Source: Symbiodinium natans (lineage: Eukaryota; Sar; Dinophyceae; Suessiales; Symbiodiniaceae). From it: a stretch of 64,000 bases of DNA. The stretch is from assembly GCA_905221605.1 (NCBI GenBank), contig CAJNDS010002390.1, positions 707,113 through 771,112 of the forward strand, in the 5' to 3' direction. A model generated the notes under the pieces. That model saw nothing but the letters and a program-made list of their open reading frames with translations, was not told the DNA's origin and searched no databases. Within the stretch, counting starts at the first letter, position 1; each line of letters opens with the position of its first letter. Below are positions 1 through 13,500 of the stretch, piece by piece. Made by a program: the position numbers and the translations under genes.

Positions 1-50
1 AACCCTTAAACCCTTAAACCCTTAAACCCTTAAACCCTTAAACCCTTATT
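1..50. repeat. Telomere-like array, 8-nt variant, C strand
   Basis: Tandem copies of an 8-nt unit AACCCTTA, one base longer than the common CCCTAAA heptamer in this window. It lies about 90 bp before the first PPR exon. Confidence 0.9.
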
Positions 51-138
51 TATATAAAGGGGATTTAAAGTACCTAGAGCCTTTAATCCCTACGAAGAAC
101 CAGTAAGAAATCTCTGCATGGACGTATCGGGTTCTGAG

Positions 139-186
139 GCTGCAACAGCGCCATCAGCGCCTGTGGGCGTGGCAGCTGCTGGCCAG
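139..186 (+). CDS. PPR exon
   Basis: Acceptor tctgag|GC; encodes CNSAISACGRGSCWP; donor GC (CCAG|GCTTGG), leaving phase 1. The next exon (1579) starts with two bases, so the phases fit. The first half of the repeat is here and the second half is in the next exon. Confidence 0.6.
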
Positions 187-3100
187 GCTTGGATGGTTTT
201 CAGGGATTAGGGTTTAGGGTTCAGGGTTTAGGGTTTAGGGTTCAGGGTTTAGGGCTTATGGCTGAGGGTTCAGGGTTTAGGGTTCAGGGTTCAATTTTAG
301 GGTTGTGGTCTCGGAGTTGCGATGGAAGGCTAGTTCAGGGGGTTCCTCGCGGGTTGGTTCAGGATCACTGGGACCTCCTCCTATATACTCCCAATTGCAC
401 AAAGAAAGCAGGGAGTCCTGCCTTAAACCCTAAAACCCCCTTAAACCCTAAACCCCTAAACACCTAAACCCCCAAACCCTAAAACCTTTCCCCTAAGCCG
501 TAAACCCTTCCCCCGACTGTTAGTTGGGGTTCACGACTTCGAGTTCAGAGTTTAGGGTTAAAGCCCCCCCCAAAACGACCAGACCCTAAACCCTTAAGCG
601 CCACGATGTCCAACGTGAATTTCTGCTACTACTGCTTATATTGCTATTACTGCCGGAGGCTAGTACTAGTTGCGATGATGACGTAGTGTGCCGCACGCTG
701 GGGTGGATGCCATGCAATTTAGCATACTTGGAGGTTCATGGTACCGATTAATTAACCCAATTCTAACTGCACTTATAGCCTGCTTATAACCATATTTGGG
801 CACTTCAGGGGGCTTGTAAGTGGGTTATAGGTACAGGTATAATGGGGTTATAAGTACCTTGAATATTCAAGTAAGGGCTCCGGATTCCCGAAGATGTTTG
901 GTGCAGGGTTTAGGGTTTGGGTTTAGGGTTTAGGGGGTAGTGCTTAAGGTTTCGGGTTTAGGGTTTATCAGGTTTGGGGCGGTTTAGGGTTTAAAGTCCC
1001 AAGTGATCCTAGCCACAAAAAACCCCAAACCCGAAGCCTCAATACCCAAAACCTTAAATACGTAACGCGCAACCTAACTGAAGCCCTTAACCTCCCCCCC
1101 CCCCCCCCCCCCAACAACCCTTGAATCCTAAACCTAACAACCCCTATAACCCTATAAACCCTACACCCCCCTGTAACCCAATAAACCCTAAACCCCCAAA
1201 ATCCCAAAAACCCTACAAACCCTAAATCCCAATAACCCTTAAACCCTAAACCCCTATAACCCGATAAACCCTAAACCCCCATAACCCTATAAACCCTAAA
1301 CCCCAATAACCCTAGAAACCCTAAACCCCTATGACCCTAGAAATCCTAAACCCCAATAACCCTCAGACCCTAAACCCCTATAACCCTAGAAACCCTAAAC
1401 CCCAGTAACCCTCAGACCCTAAACCCCTTGAACCCTAGAAACCCTAAACCTCTATAAACCTACAACCCTAGAAACCCTAAACCTCTATAACTCTATAACC
1501 CTAGAAACCCTAAACCTCTTTAAGCCTACAACCCTAGAAACCCTAAGGCTCTATAACCCAACCCCCCCACCATTCCAGGAGCCCTGGCCCTCCTCCAAGA
1601 GCTCCGTGCACGGAAGGAAGGGCTTCAGGGAACTTAGGGGGTTTAGGGGGAACTTAGGAAGTTGAGGAAGTTGAGGGAGTTTAGGGAGTTTAGCGAGTTC
1701 AGGGGTTTAGGGGGAACTTAGGGGTTTAGGAAGTTGAGGGAGTTTAGGGAGTTTAGCGAGGGGGTTTAGGGGGAACTTAGGGGGTTTAGGAAGTTGAGGG
1801 AGTTTAGGGAGTTTAGCGAGTTTAGGGTTTAGGGTTTAGGGTTTAGGGTTTAGGGTTTAGGGAATATTTGGGGTTTAGGGTTTAGCGATTAAGGGTTCAG
1901 GATTTGGGCGCTAGGTTTGGGCTTTCCACCTGCAGGGGTCTCTGGGGCTACTGCAGAGGTTGAGGGGTTCGGGGTCAAGCGGAGAGGGATTTAGGAGTTT
2001 GGGCTTCTCTGAGCTTAGGGTAGGGCGTTTTGGGCTTCATTTTGGGTAGGGGATGCTTCGGGAAGGGGTACCTTAGCAAAGGATCCCACACGCAAAACCC
2101 AAGAGGATAACAAAGAGGTCGGGCGTTTCATTGCGCTGCGTGGCAACCCCCAGAGCTGTCCTTGCCCCGAAATCCTGAAAGCAAGTCCAGACTTTGTTTA
2201 AAGCCTTGACCCGCGAAAACCCTTAAACCTTTCTCCGCTACTCCCCTAAGGCCTGTAGACAAGGGCCCTGCCGGCCCAACACAAAAGAATAGCAAGTAAG
2301 AGCCCTGGAGCGTGGTACATGCAACCCGCCAGACACGAAACTTGGCCCTGAAGCCCTTAAACCGTAACCCCCTCCCAAAGCCTCCTAAACACCCAGACAC
2401 CCCAACCTTTAAATCCTAAATCTCCCTGAGCCCTCTACCCTCAGCCCTAAAACTCTAAATCCCGCCAGACCTTAAGCAAAGAAAGCACCCCTCGACCCTA
2501 AACCCAGCCCCCTCCCCCCCCCCACCCCTTCTCAGACCTTTAAAGACCGAAAAGTGCCCTAAACCCTAAGCCCTAAACCCTAAACCCTAAACCCTAAACC
2601 GCCAGACTCGGGTGGACTTGGTCGGCCTGAACGCGACGGCCAAGGCCCTGGCGAAAGCGAGTCGCTGGCGCCAGGCTGGAAGTTCAGGGGCTTTACGACG
2701 GTTTAGGGTTTTGGGGTTTTAGGGTTTTAGTGTTTAGGGTTATATAATGGTTTAAAGGTTTAGGGTTTGGGGTTTTGGGGTTTAAGGGTTTGGGGTTTAG
2801 AGTCCCTATGTGGGTACTGCCCAAAAAAGGAGGCTTTAGGGTTTAGGGCTTTCTTAGGGTTTAGGGTTTTATGGTTTTTTGGGGTTTTAGGTTTAGGGTT
2901 AAGGGTTTAGGGTTTAGGGTTTCTCAGCGGCTCAGGGGGTTGGTTTAGTGCTTGGCTTGAAGGGTCTCAGGGTTTTAGGGTTTAGGGTTTAGGCTTAGGG
3001 GCTTTGGGGGCTTTTGGGCTTTAGGGGCTGTAGGGTTTTGGGCTTGAAGGGTTTTAGGGTTTCGTAGGTAGGACCTTTACGGTCGATTTGGCGCGTGCTT

Positions 3101-4549
3101 TTGGGGCTCTTGAATCTCAAAGATGTTTTAAAGCCCCGGGAGCCTAAACGTTGGGATGTTCCCCCTTATACTAGCAGCCCTCATTGAGGATTGTAATAGG
3201 GGGTACTATAATCCCTCTGATCGGAGCTGTGAGTATAAGGGTAACATCCCAAAATGTATACACGCTTTAACAACATTTTGAAAGGTCTTACTGAAACATG
3301 TTTTGGGGCTCCGGATGCTCTGGGTCTTCCGGGGGCCTCTTTAAACGGATTTAGGGTTTGGGGTGTCGGGTTTAGGGTTGGGTTAGGGTTTAGGGTTTAG
3401 GTTTCAAAGTTTAGAATCTTTATGAACCTGTAGGATTTAAATGCGCCGAAAGGCTCCGGGGCCTCCCTGGGCCTTAGAAACTTTTGAAACCTTTAGAATC
3501 TTTAAACTTTACATGGGGCTAAGGGCTCCGGGGCTACCCGGGGCCCCAAATCTTTAAAAAGTTCCAGATCTTGAGTTTAAGTGGGGCTTCAGGCTACAGG
3601 CCTTCCGGGGCCTTGCTTGAAATCTTTGAAATTTAGGGGTTAGGGGTTAGGGGTTTAGGGTTTAGGGTTTAGGGTTTAGGGTTTAGGGTTTAGGGTTCCT
3701 TTCAAGACTTGAAAAATTAGATGGGGCCGCAGGCTGCTGTTTTGGCGGCAGTTACCTTGCGAATATTAGCAAAGTCGAAGACGCCCCAGGGGCCCGGGAG
3801 CCCTTAGCCCCAATTAACCCTAAACCCTAAACCCTAGCCCTAAACCCTAAACCCTAAGCCCTAAACCCTAAGCCCTAAACCCTAAACCCTAAACCCTGCA
3901 ATTTTTGGAATTGACTTGGGGTCTGGAGCCTCCCGGGGCCTTGAATTCTACGATATCTATAGAAACATGAAAACGATCGAGCTTACTCCCGGGGCCCTTG
4001 AACATATCATAGTGTTTAGGGTTTTGGGTTTAGGGTTAGACTTAGAATGTTCACAGCCATATTTACATGGGGCTAAAGGCTCCGAGGGCCTTGATAAAGC
4101 TTTCGACCTGAAGCCCTAAACCCCTCAACCCTGAACCCGAAACCTTGTACCCTCAACCCAAAAAACCTGAAATTGCACGAGACTCGATGTGGAGTTTAGA
4201 GTTTAGGGTTTAGGGTTTAGGGGTTAGGGCTTAGGGTTTAGGGTTTAGGGTTTAGGGTTTATTGGGGCTAAAGGCCTCCCGTGTTCGACTTAGCAGTGAG
4301 GGTTCAGGATCTTTCTCGCTACCCTCTTCTTCCAGGGACCTGAGAGTCGAATCCTTAAGGGTCGGTTTAGGGTTTAGGGTTTAGGATTTAGGGTTTAGGG
4401 TTTAGGGTTTAGGGTTTAGGGTTTAGGGTTTAGGGTTCAGGGTTTAGGGTTTAGGGTTTAGGGTTTAGGGTTTAGGGTTTGGGACTATACAAGGTATGTG
4501 TATCTGTATATAACCTGTATGTATACTTATATATAGAGCATACATGCAT

Positions 4550-4582
<33 letters not shown>

Positions 4583-7500
4583 TTATTTATGTGTGTACAC
4601 ATTGTTATATCTGCGTGTATAGGAGTTATATAGGCTAGCAAAATTAAGGGTCCGTTCCACGGGGGTTTGGAGGTCCTTGCCTTGCTGGATTCACTTCGAG
4701 AGGAGGGCATTGAGCCCGAGACTTGGAGACAAGTATTCAAGGGACTAAAGGAGGGACCCTTATAACTTCTAAGGGACCTTAAGTAAGAATATTTTGGGGT
4801 TTATCAAGGGGGGGGGGAATATGATTAGGGTCCCTCTAGAATTCCCTCCTTAAACCCCGAAAAATATGTGGTTCACTTGGAGGTTCATGGGTAGTTAGAG
4901 GTGGGTCATAAGTTAGAAGTAAGCAACTACAATTATGATTGTCTATTTCCTTTTTTTAGGGTGCTTATCACCCTGCTTATAGCTACCCCTGAACCTTCAA
5001 GTAGGGTTTTCGGATGCAATCTAAGCCTTATAAACGCGGACTCGTCACGGTTTAGAGTTCAGGGTTTAGCGTTTAGGGCTTAGGGGGCGCCGCAAGCTCG
5101 TTGTATAAGAAGCTTTGCCGTCCTCATCCGTCCTCATTCGATTTCCCAGCACGTATCTTTGAACTGCCCTAAGCACAGGTGTACAGGAGCCTAAACATTA
5201 CTTGCTACAGTGATCCCCTGACAGTCTTGTATAGGCAGAACCTAGACTGCTTAAGAACCGTGCTGGCCCTTTTTTGTTAATAACCCTAAACCCTAACCGG
5301 TCTGAGTACCACAAATGTCCTGGACCTGAACTCTACAGTCTCTAGGCTGGGTCGCCATCCAGAAAGCTTAAATCATTTTACCGTATCATGGTCATATGTA
5401 TGTATAGATATATATGTATATACAGGTACACCTTGTGAAGAACATGGCTCCTGATTATGGTACCTTACTGTCAGTCCTTAGCAGCAACCATGCAGAGCAC
5501 TGGATTTTCCAACAGCTGATGACACTGCCACTGCCACCCTAAACCCTAAACCGCAACCCCGCAGAGAACATGTGCTTGAAAGCAAGACATTTTCTAAACC
5601 CTAAACCCTAAACCCTAAACTTCTGGTCCTTCTCCTACACCCCAAAGATCCCTCCAGCCTCCGCCGAGGATGTTGTGACCTACACCGTGCTCATGGAGGC
5701 GGCACAGAGGTGCAACCCCAAGCAGCGGTTTAGGGTTTAGGGTTTGGGTTTTGGGGTTTGGGGTTTGGGGTTTGGGGTTTGGGGTTCGGGTTTACGGTTG
5801 AGGGTTTAAGGGGAGTTCACAACCCAAGGTTCCCGAATACTCCCCAATACTCCCTAAGCTTCCCGAAGGTCCCCTATAGGTACCTACCCCCATGAACGCC
5901 CCTCCCTTAAGAACCCTATAACCTAAGCCGCCATACATGCCGAAAAGCTTGGGTTTACATGCGGCGCTTGGGGTTTGAGGGTTTGGGGTTTAAGACATTA
6001 GCCTTGGGGTTTCAGGGCTTCAGAAGCCTAGGGTTTACGGAGCTTCGGGTTTTGGGGTTTAGGGTTTGGGGTTTAGGTTCAGGATTGCGGGTTGAGGGTT
6101 TCGGGAGGTTTTGCGAGCAGAACGCCGGACGTAGATTGAAAAACACCACAACCACCGCTCCCACGGTTTTCGATCAGGGGTTTTGGGTTTAGGGTTCAGG
6201 GTTTATGTTTTTGGGAGTTAAAGAGGGCTGCAAGAAGCCACATGTCGATGCCTTCGCCTACTAGTTGCTTGAGAACCCCCAAAAAACGAAGATAATGCTC
6301 CCAATGTTACACTTATAAGGAGTAATCCCTTGTTTTTGGGAATTCTTAAGCTAACCCTAAACCCTAAACCCTAAACCCTAAGTATCGAGTAGTCGCAGGA
6401 GCAGAAGTTGGTCCAGAGCCTTTGACGCCCTTCACGAGCTGCGGCAGCGAGCCTCGGACTGGGTCGGCAGAGGGTGGTTCTGGGGTTTCAGGTTTTGGGT
6501 TTTGCCCAAAACTCTAAACCCTAAACCCTAAAACCTAAACCCTACACCTAAACCCGAATCCCTAAACCCCTGCGTTTAGGGGCTTTAGGATTGCAGGGTC
6601 CTAACCTTGAGGTCCTACAGCACGCAGCTTCCTCAGCTTTTAGTGCTTGGGGTTTAGGGTTTAAGGTCTATTCGCCCTAAACCTTAAGCCCTGAACCCTA
6701 AACTCTAAACCAAACCCTGAAGTCTAAACCCCATATAGGGTTTAGGGTCGTCAGCTGCCATGCTTCAGCTTGGCGAATTCTATGTTCATGGGGCTAAATG
6801 GGCCCTAAAAGGGTTTATGGTTCGTTTAGGGTAGGGATTGTAGTAGTATAGCTATCTAGTCTCAGGGACCTAGTAATCGAGTCCTTAAGAGTTCGAGTAG
6901 CCTAAGTACTCGGTCCTTGGAAGTATAGGCTGGGGTATGCTACACCCTAAACCCTGAATCCTGAACCCTACACCCTAAACCGTAAACGCTCACCCCATTT
7001 TTAGGGTTCATTTGGTTCCCAGTGATGTGGCCCGCGTTGTGAAGGCTTTGGAAGGTACTGGTACGTCTCTATTAGGAGCTTTGTCAGGGGAAGGGTTCAG
7101 CTTTAGCCCATTAAACCGGTTTAGGGTTTAGGGTTTAGGGTTTAGGGTTTAGGGTTTAGGGTTTATGGTGTACCACAAGGCTCGAATGTAGTTCCTTTCC
7201 GGGTAGGGGATTCGACCCAACAAGGTACCTTTTGGGTAGACCTTAAACCCGGACACTCAGGACAGCTGCAAGCAGATGCGTGCCACGGCTGTCATTTTGT
7301 TTACACACCCGGGTGCGGTCGCGAGAACAAACTTCAAGTTGAAGAAGGCATTTTTCCCTAGTCCCTATGCCTATATTGCATAAACTTGAACCCGATCAAG
7401 GTTTGGGGGGGGGGGGGGGGAGGGGGGGGGGGGAGGGCGGGGGGGGGGGAGGGGGGGGGGGGGGGGAGGGGGGGGGAGGGGGGGGGGGAGGGGGGGGGGG

Positions 7501-10500
7501 GGAGGGGGGGGAGGGGGGGGAGGGGGGGGGGGGGGGGGGGGGCGGGGGGAGGGGGGGGGGGAGGGGGGGGGGGGGGGGGGGGGCGGGGGGGGGGAGGGGG
7601 GGGGAGGAGGGGGGGGGGGAGGGGGGGGAGGGGGGGGGGGGAGGGGAGGGGGGAGGGGGAGGGGGGGGGGGAGGGGAGAGGGGGAGGGGGGGGGGAGAGG
7701 GGGGGGGGGGAGGGGGAGGGGGGAGGGTGGGGGGGAGGGGGGGGGGGAGGGGGGGTCCTGCATTTTGAAACTCGAGGAGCTCGGAGGATGTGGGCTTGGA
7801 GGGTCTGTGGCTTGCTTGGCGCTTTGGGATTTCGAGTCTCAGCAGGTCCATGCACGCACATGGTGCACAGTCCCTACCTAATGTAGTTCCTTTTTGGGTT
7901 AGTTAAATGGGATTTCAGTATACTACCCGAAAAAGGTACTACATAGGAGCCTTTGGGTAAACCCTGAACCCAAGAGCCCCGCATGAGGCGCCAACAGCGT
8001 TGTTGCCTTGCGGTGCGGAACACATTTGAGGGTTTACGAAAATCGGGGACCCCCTAAATAGACCCCCCCCAAGTAGAAGGATCCCCTTATAATGAGGAAC
8101 CCAAAAAAGGTACCCCCTCCCCCCTATTTTCGGAAACCCCCATTTCTGTTCATGAGGAGGGGCAAGGTTTGTAACCCTTCTCTCTGTAGCCCAGGCCAAC
8201 GCCTCCCAATCACGTCTTGCAACATTTTGACTGTTTCCGACGTCTCAAGTTATGTTAGCATTTAGACCGTTTCGTTATCCGTTAAGAACTCTTTACATGG
8301 CAAGTTTGCATGGGTAGTTCTCGAAATTAGGGTCCCTTTCGGGGGTCCTCATTACAAGGGTGCCATGCTATATGTAGGATCCCAAAAGGGACCGACGTTT
8401 AGAGCGTATGTTTTTTCAATTGCAATTGAAACAATTCCTGTTTTGCGAAGGGCTCAAGACAGTCCTTCGCCTTCGTTCAGGATTTAGGGTTTAAGGTTTA
8501 CCCAAAGGCTCCTTTGTAGCACCTTTTTTGGGTAGTATACTAGAATCGCCTTTATCTAACCCCAAAAGGGGCTACATTGTTAGCCTTCAGATATGGGTTT
8601 AGGTTTTTGCGTTTCAGCGAAGGGAACGCCTTGCAAGCGGAAAGAAAGGTTCGGGTTTGGGCTTCAGGTTCAGGGCTTAGAGTTTAAGGTTTCGGTTTTA
8701 GGGTTTTGCGGGTTTCAGGGTTTTAGGCATTTAGGGTTTTAGGGGTTAAGGTTTTAGGGTTTGGGGTTCAGGGTTCTAGGGTTTAGGGTTTCGGGTTCCG
8801 GGCCCTTCCCCAGGATTTGCTTCACTGCGCTGCTGTCCGCAGTTCAGGGTGGCGCGCAGTGGCGGCTGGCACGGGAGGTGCTGGCAGACATGGCGAGGAG
8901 GGGGGAAAATTTGTAGACAGGAGGGTCTAGCGTTTAGGGTTTAGGGTTTATAGGGTTTTAGGGTTTAGGGTTTAGGGTTTAGGGTTTATAATAGGGTTTA
9001 GGGCAGACATGGCGAGGAGGGGGGAGCCCATGGGGTAATGTAGAGGTATAATAGTTAGAATAGCGCTTTGCGGGATTATTATTGTGGAGTTATATAAGGG
9101 CCATAAGGGAATAGCATCGATTCGTAATTATTCCGACCCCTATGTTAGAGGGTTTAGGGTTGGGAGTTTGGGGTATGACTTGCCCGAACTACACCCTAAA
9201 GTGTCAACATTTCCGACACCCTAAACGCCTGAGGCTAACACGCACTGCAAGGGTTGTGTAAGTGCTGCGGGCAGAACCTCAAAGGATGTCCGCTGCGGAG
9301 CTTCTGTTCAGATCCAAGGTGTACGGTTTATGGTTTAGGGTTTATAGGGTTTTGTGGGGTTTAGGGTTTAGGGTTTGGGGTTTAGTGTTTAGGATTTGTC
9401 GGGTTTAGTGTTTAGGGTTCTGGGAACAAGTTGGCGGAGCTTCGTCTCTCGGCGCAGTGGTTTTACGAGGACGGGTGTAGCTTCAGCTCTCAAGTTTTTG
9501 AGAGCAGCATCTTCAAGTGAGCAACTTCTACCAACGACATATGGAGGCAAACATCTGAACCTAAATCTTAGATCCTGGAACACGCACAAACGCTAGGGAA
9601 ACAAGAGCTATGCAGACCCCGGCGTTTTAGGACCCGAGTGCAGTGCGACCTCATCAGCAGCTTGGACGCAACATTTATCGGCTAAGTGCTATTTCATGTT
9701 TGTTTTCCAAAAATCTTCCATATTCCTTTTAATTCTAATGATTTAGTTTTGTAGCTTTTTTTGTGCTTTTGTTTAAGTTTTATTCATGCTACTTGTGTTA
9801 AAGGGGGGCAAGAAAGCGTGTCCGGGTTGACGTTGTCGGGTTGGGATGCGTTCAAGCTTCAATCAAGTCGCTGAAAGGAACTTGACTTCAGGGTGCTCGA
9901 AGTCTCTTCTACTGTGGCACTACTTGTTCAGGTCTCAGCTAAGACTTGTTGTCTAGCTTGATGCTGAGGTCCTTGGCGAACTCTGACGGTTACTCCAACG
10001 AAGTCTTAGGCCGAAATCATAGGATCCGCAACCCCAATCTCGGAGCTCACCCGCCAGCAGCTCAATGCAGGTTTAGGGTTTAGGGTTTAGGGTTTAGGGT
10101 TTAGGGTTTAGGGTTTAGGGTTTAGGGTTTAGGGTTTAGGGTTTAGGGTCATTGTCAGGACGAGACTCACGTTTCCGAGCCCGCAACCAGCTTCCAGCCC
10201 ATGAGCTCGCCAGGTACCCGAAACCGGACTCCACTTCGCTAAATCGTGTTGAACAGTGCCCGAAGGTTCATGGGCATATTTCTCCCCTACACCCTAAACC
10301 CTAGACCCTAGACCCTAAACCCTAAACCCTAAACCCTAAACCCAATTCTGCTAATTCAAGCCCAACGAAAAACAGGCTACAATGCTGCACTGGCCGCTTC
10401 TCAGGAGGGCCCTTGGTGGTTAGCAGCGGCTGGGCCCAAAGGGATTTCCCGCAGCATTGGGGTTTGGGTTTGAGTTTAGGGTTTAGGGTTTAGGGTTTAG

Positions 10501-13500
10501 GGTTTAGGGTTTAGGGTTTAGGGTTTAGGGTTTAGGGTTTAGGGTTTAGGGTTTAGGGTTTAGGGTTTAGGGTTTAGGGTTTAGGGTTTAGGGTTTAGGG
10601 ATGGTTGAGGATTTTAGGCGGTCGGATTATGTCAGGTCGCCACCAACAGAAAACCGAGATTTCGGAGCAAAGCGCTCAAAGTCGAAAGCGCAGTTTCTCA
10701 CTTTCAAACAAGGGGCTAGGTGGTCGAGATTCAGGGCTCGGTTGACGTTTGTTTAAGGTTCAGGAGTTCGGGAAGTAGTCTTTTTGTGATAAAGGCTCAA
10801 TCCTTAACCCCTAAACCCTAGGTAGAGTGGCTTTCCTTAAGGCTGAACCTTAAGTCCTGAAGCCTATCCCCTCAGCCCAAAGAACTGAAGCCTGAATTCA
10901 GGGCCTAGGGGATCGGCTGGTTGGCGAGATCAGGGTTTAGGGTTTAGGGGTTAGGGGTTAGGGGATCCGAGTTTGCAAAATGTCTTAGTCGGCAGAGTTA
11001 TGCTGTACCCCGTGCAGCTCCGTCTAAAGAGCAAACCCCAAACCCTGATCCCCAAACCCTGATCCCCAAACCCCTAAACCCCAGACCCTAAACCCCAAAC
11101 CCCTAAACCCCAAACCCATAATCCCCCAACCCCTAAACCCCAAAACCGCAAACCCTAATCCCCAAACCCCTCAACCCCAAACCCTAAACCCTAAAAGCCC
11201 GAAACCCCAAACCCCCAAACCCCTAATCCCCAAACCCATAAACCCCAAACCCTAAACCACAAAACCCTACACCCCAAACCCCTAACCCCTAAACCCCAAA
11301 CCCGTACTCCCAAAACCCCTAAACCCTTACTCCCCAAATCCCCAAACCCCAAACCCCTAAATCCAAAACCCCCAAACCCCCAAACCCTAAAACCCTAAAC
11401 CCCAAACTCAAGACCCCAAACCCCTGATCCCCAAACCCTAGCCCTATACTTCCAGGGACCTAAAAATAATTGAGTCCTTGAGGGTTCTAGTATGGTCCCA
11501 GGAAGTTTAGGGTAAACTCTAGCCCTAAACCCTAAACCCTAAGCCCCAAACCCTAAACCCTAAACCCTAAACCCTAAACCCTAAACCCTAAACCCTAAAC
11601 CACATGAGGTGGGGCTCCTCGATGAATTGCGGAGCAGCACGGTCTCTCCAGACGTTGTCAGCCACTCGGCGGCTCTGAGGCGGATCATGGTGCGAAGAGG
11701 GGCTGTGACTATAAGGGTTGAGTTTAGGGTTTAGGGTTTAGGGTTTAGGGTTTAGGGTTTAGGGTTTAGGGTTTCGTGTTTAGGGTTTAGGGTCCCTAAA
11801 CCCTAAACGAAAAACCCGGGCTTAGGGGGGCCATGGGGGCCTCTTGGGCCCCTGGTCCTTGAAACCCAGGGGGAGGCGAGGTTTGCTGGGCTGCGTCTGC
11901 TCTCCTGGGACTTAGGGTTTGCGATCCAGGGTTTGGGGTTTGGGGTTTAGGGTTTAGGGTTTAGGGTTTGGGGTTTAGGGTTTAGGGTTTGGGGTTTAGG
12001 GTTTAGGGTTTAGGGTTCAAGATAAACTACAAAATCCCTGAATCTCGCGAAGCCTGGGGTCATCGAGGCTTCAACGCCACCATCACAGCCTGCCTAAAAA
12101 GCGAGCGCTGGCAGCAAGGACTCCACCTCCTAGAGGCCTGCCTTTCGCCCTGGTTCCCTAAACCCTAAACCCTAAACCCTAAACCCTAAACCCTGGTTCC
12201 CTAAAAAAAACCCTCAGGTCCCTTAAAAGGTTCCCGCCTTTCGTTCCTTGATAGTAGGGAATGAGGGAATGAAGGCCCTTCATATACTATACCCCTTAAG
12301 GGATTACATGGGGCTTATAGGGTTGATAGAGGGTTGATATAGGGTTGATATGTAGGGTTGGTACATGTAGGGTTGATATGGAGAGTTCCCTAAAGTATGG
12401 CCCCTTTTATGGTCCGCATTATGATGCGGCCCCTCTTATTTCGGGTGCCCAAAAAAGGGACCGTAATTTCCCTAAACCCTAAACCCTAAACCCTAAACCC
12501 TAAACCCTAAACCCTAAACCCTTGGATTCTGTAGAGTTGATGGAGTTTTTTCAAGGGCTCAGAGGGCTGATGGACTCGAGGGCCCCCTGCCTTATTGGGT
12601 TGGTAGGGCTGCGGCCCAAAGGAGTTGAGGGTTTAGGGTTTAGGGTTTAGGGTTTAGGGTTTAGGGTGTAAGGGTGTAGGGTTTAGGGTTAAGGGGTTCA
12701 GAGGTTTAGGGTTTTTTGGGCTTAGGTTTTTGTTGGGGCTTTTGGGTTTTTTTTTTTAAAGGGCTTGTAGCTTCTTGTTCACAGGACTTGGGGGTTTTTA
12801 GGGATTTGGAGCTCGGGACCTTTCTAGGGTTTTGAGTTTCGGGTTTAGGGTTTAGGGTTGTGCGACTACAGCACGACATCCTAACGATTCCAAAGGGGAG
12901 CAGATCGGAGGTCGTACTGGACCCGAGAGCGTAAGTTCCTACGCATGAACCCTATCCGCCCTATAGACTCCACCCCTAAACCCCCAAACTCTCACACCCG
13001 AAGCCCCTAAACGCTTGAACCCTAGACCCTAAACCATGACTTTCGGCTGAGGGTTCCAGTTTTCCTACTACTACAATGAATGCAAACTACTTCAGCACTA
13101 TCTTATTTATGGACCCTGGCAGCTCCTGTTTCATTCGGGTGACTCTTTTGTTGTTCTCAGGTGTTCTGGGTGCGAATTTATGTGGGTTTCCAAGATTCCA
13201 CTCAGCATGTCCCAAACAACGGCGGACTCCGTCGTACGAGCTCTCGATGTACCTTCTGGTGGGGCGGGCACATACACCAGCGAGGTCTACGTTTTCCAGG
13301 AACAGGAGAAGTTGGATTTCTGCGGGTTGGCGCGACCCCGTGTCTTCTGGGTTGTGCGCCGTCTGGTGGCCTTCCTGGGCGGACACAACGGGACCAACTT
13401 CGTCGCAACTTCCATCGAGGCCTGGGCAAACAAGCTTGCGAAACTGCTTGGCGGCGTAGAATCCACCATAGCGACGGGCGAGACGGCCCGAACCCCTTCA

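Noticed and set aside
7358..7886. Proline-rich and glycine-rich proteins on both strands
   Set aside because: Open in all frames only because the DNA is almost pure G/C.
12526..12625. Exon LMEFFQGLRGLMDSRAP
   Set aside because: Open frame between C and G arrays, but it does not fit the PPR repeat and the 12068-13711 join does not need it.
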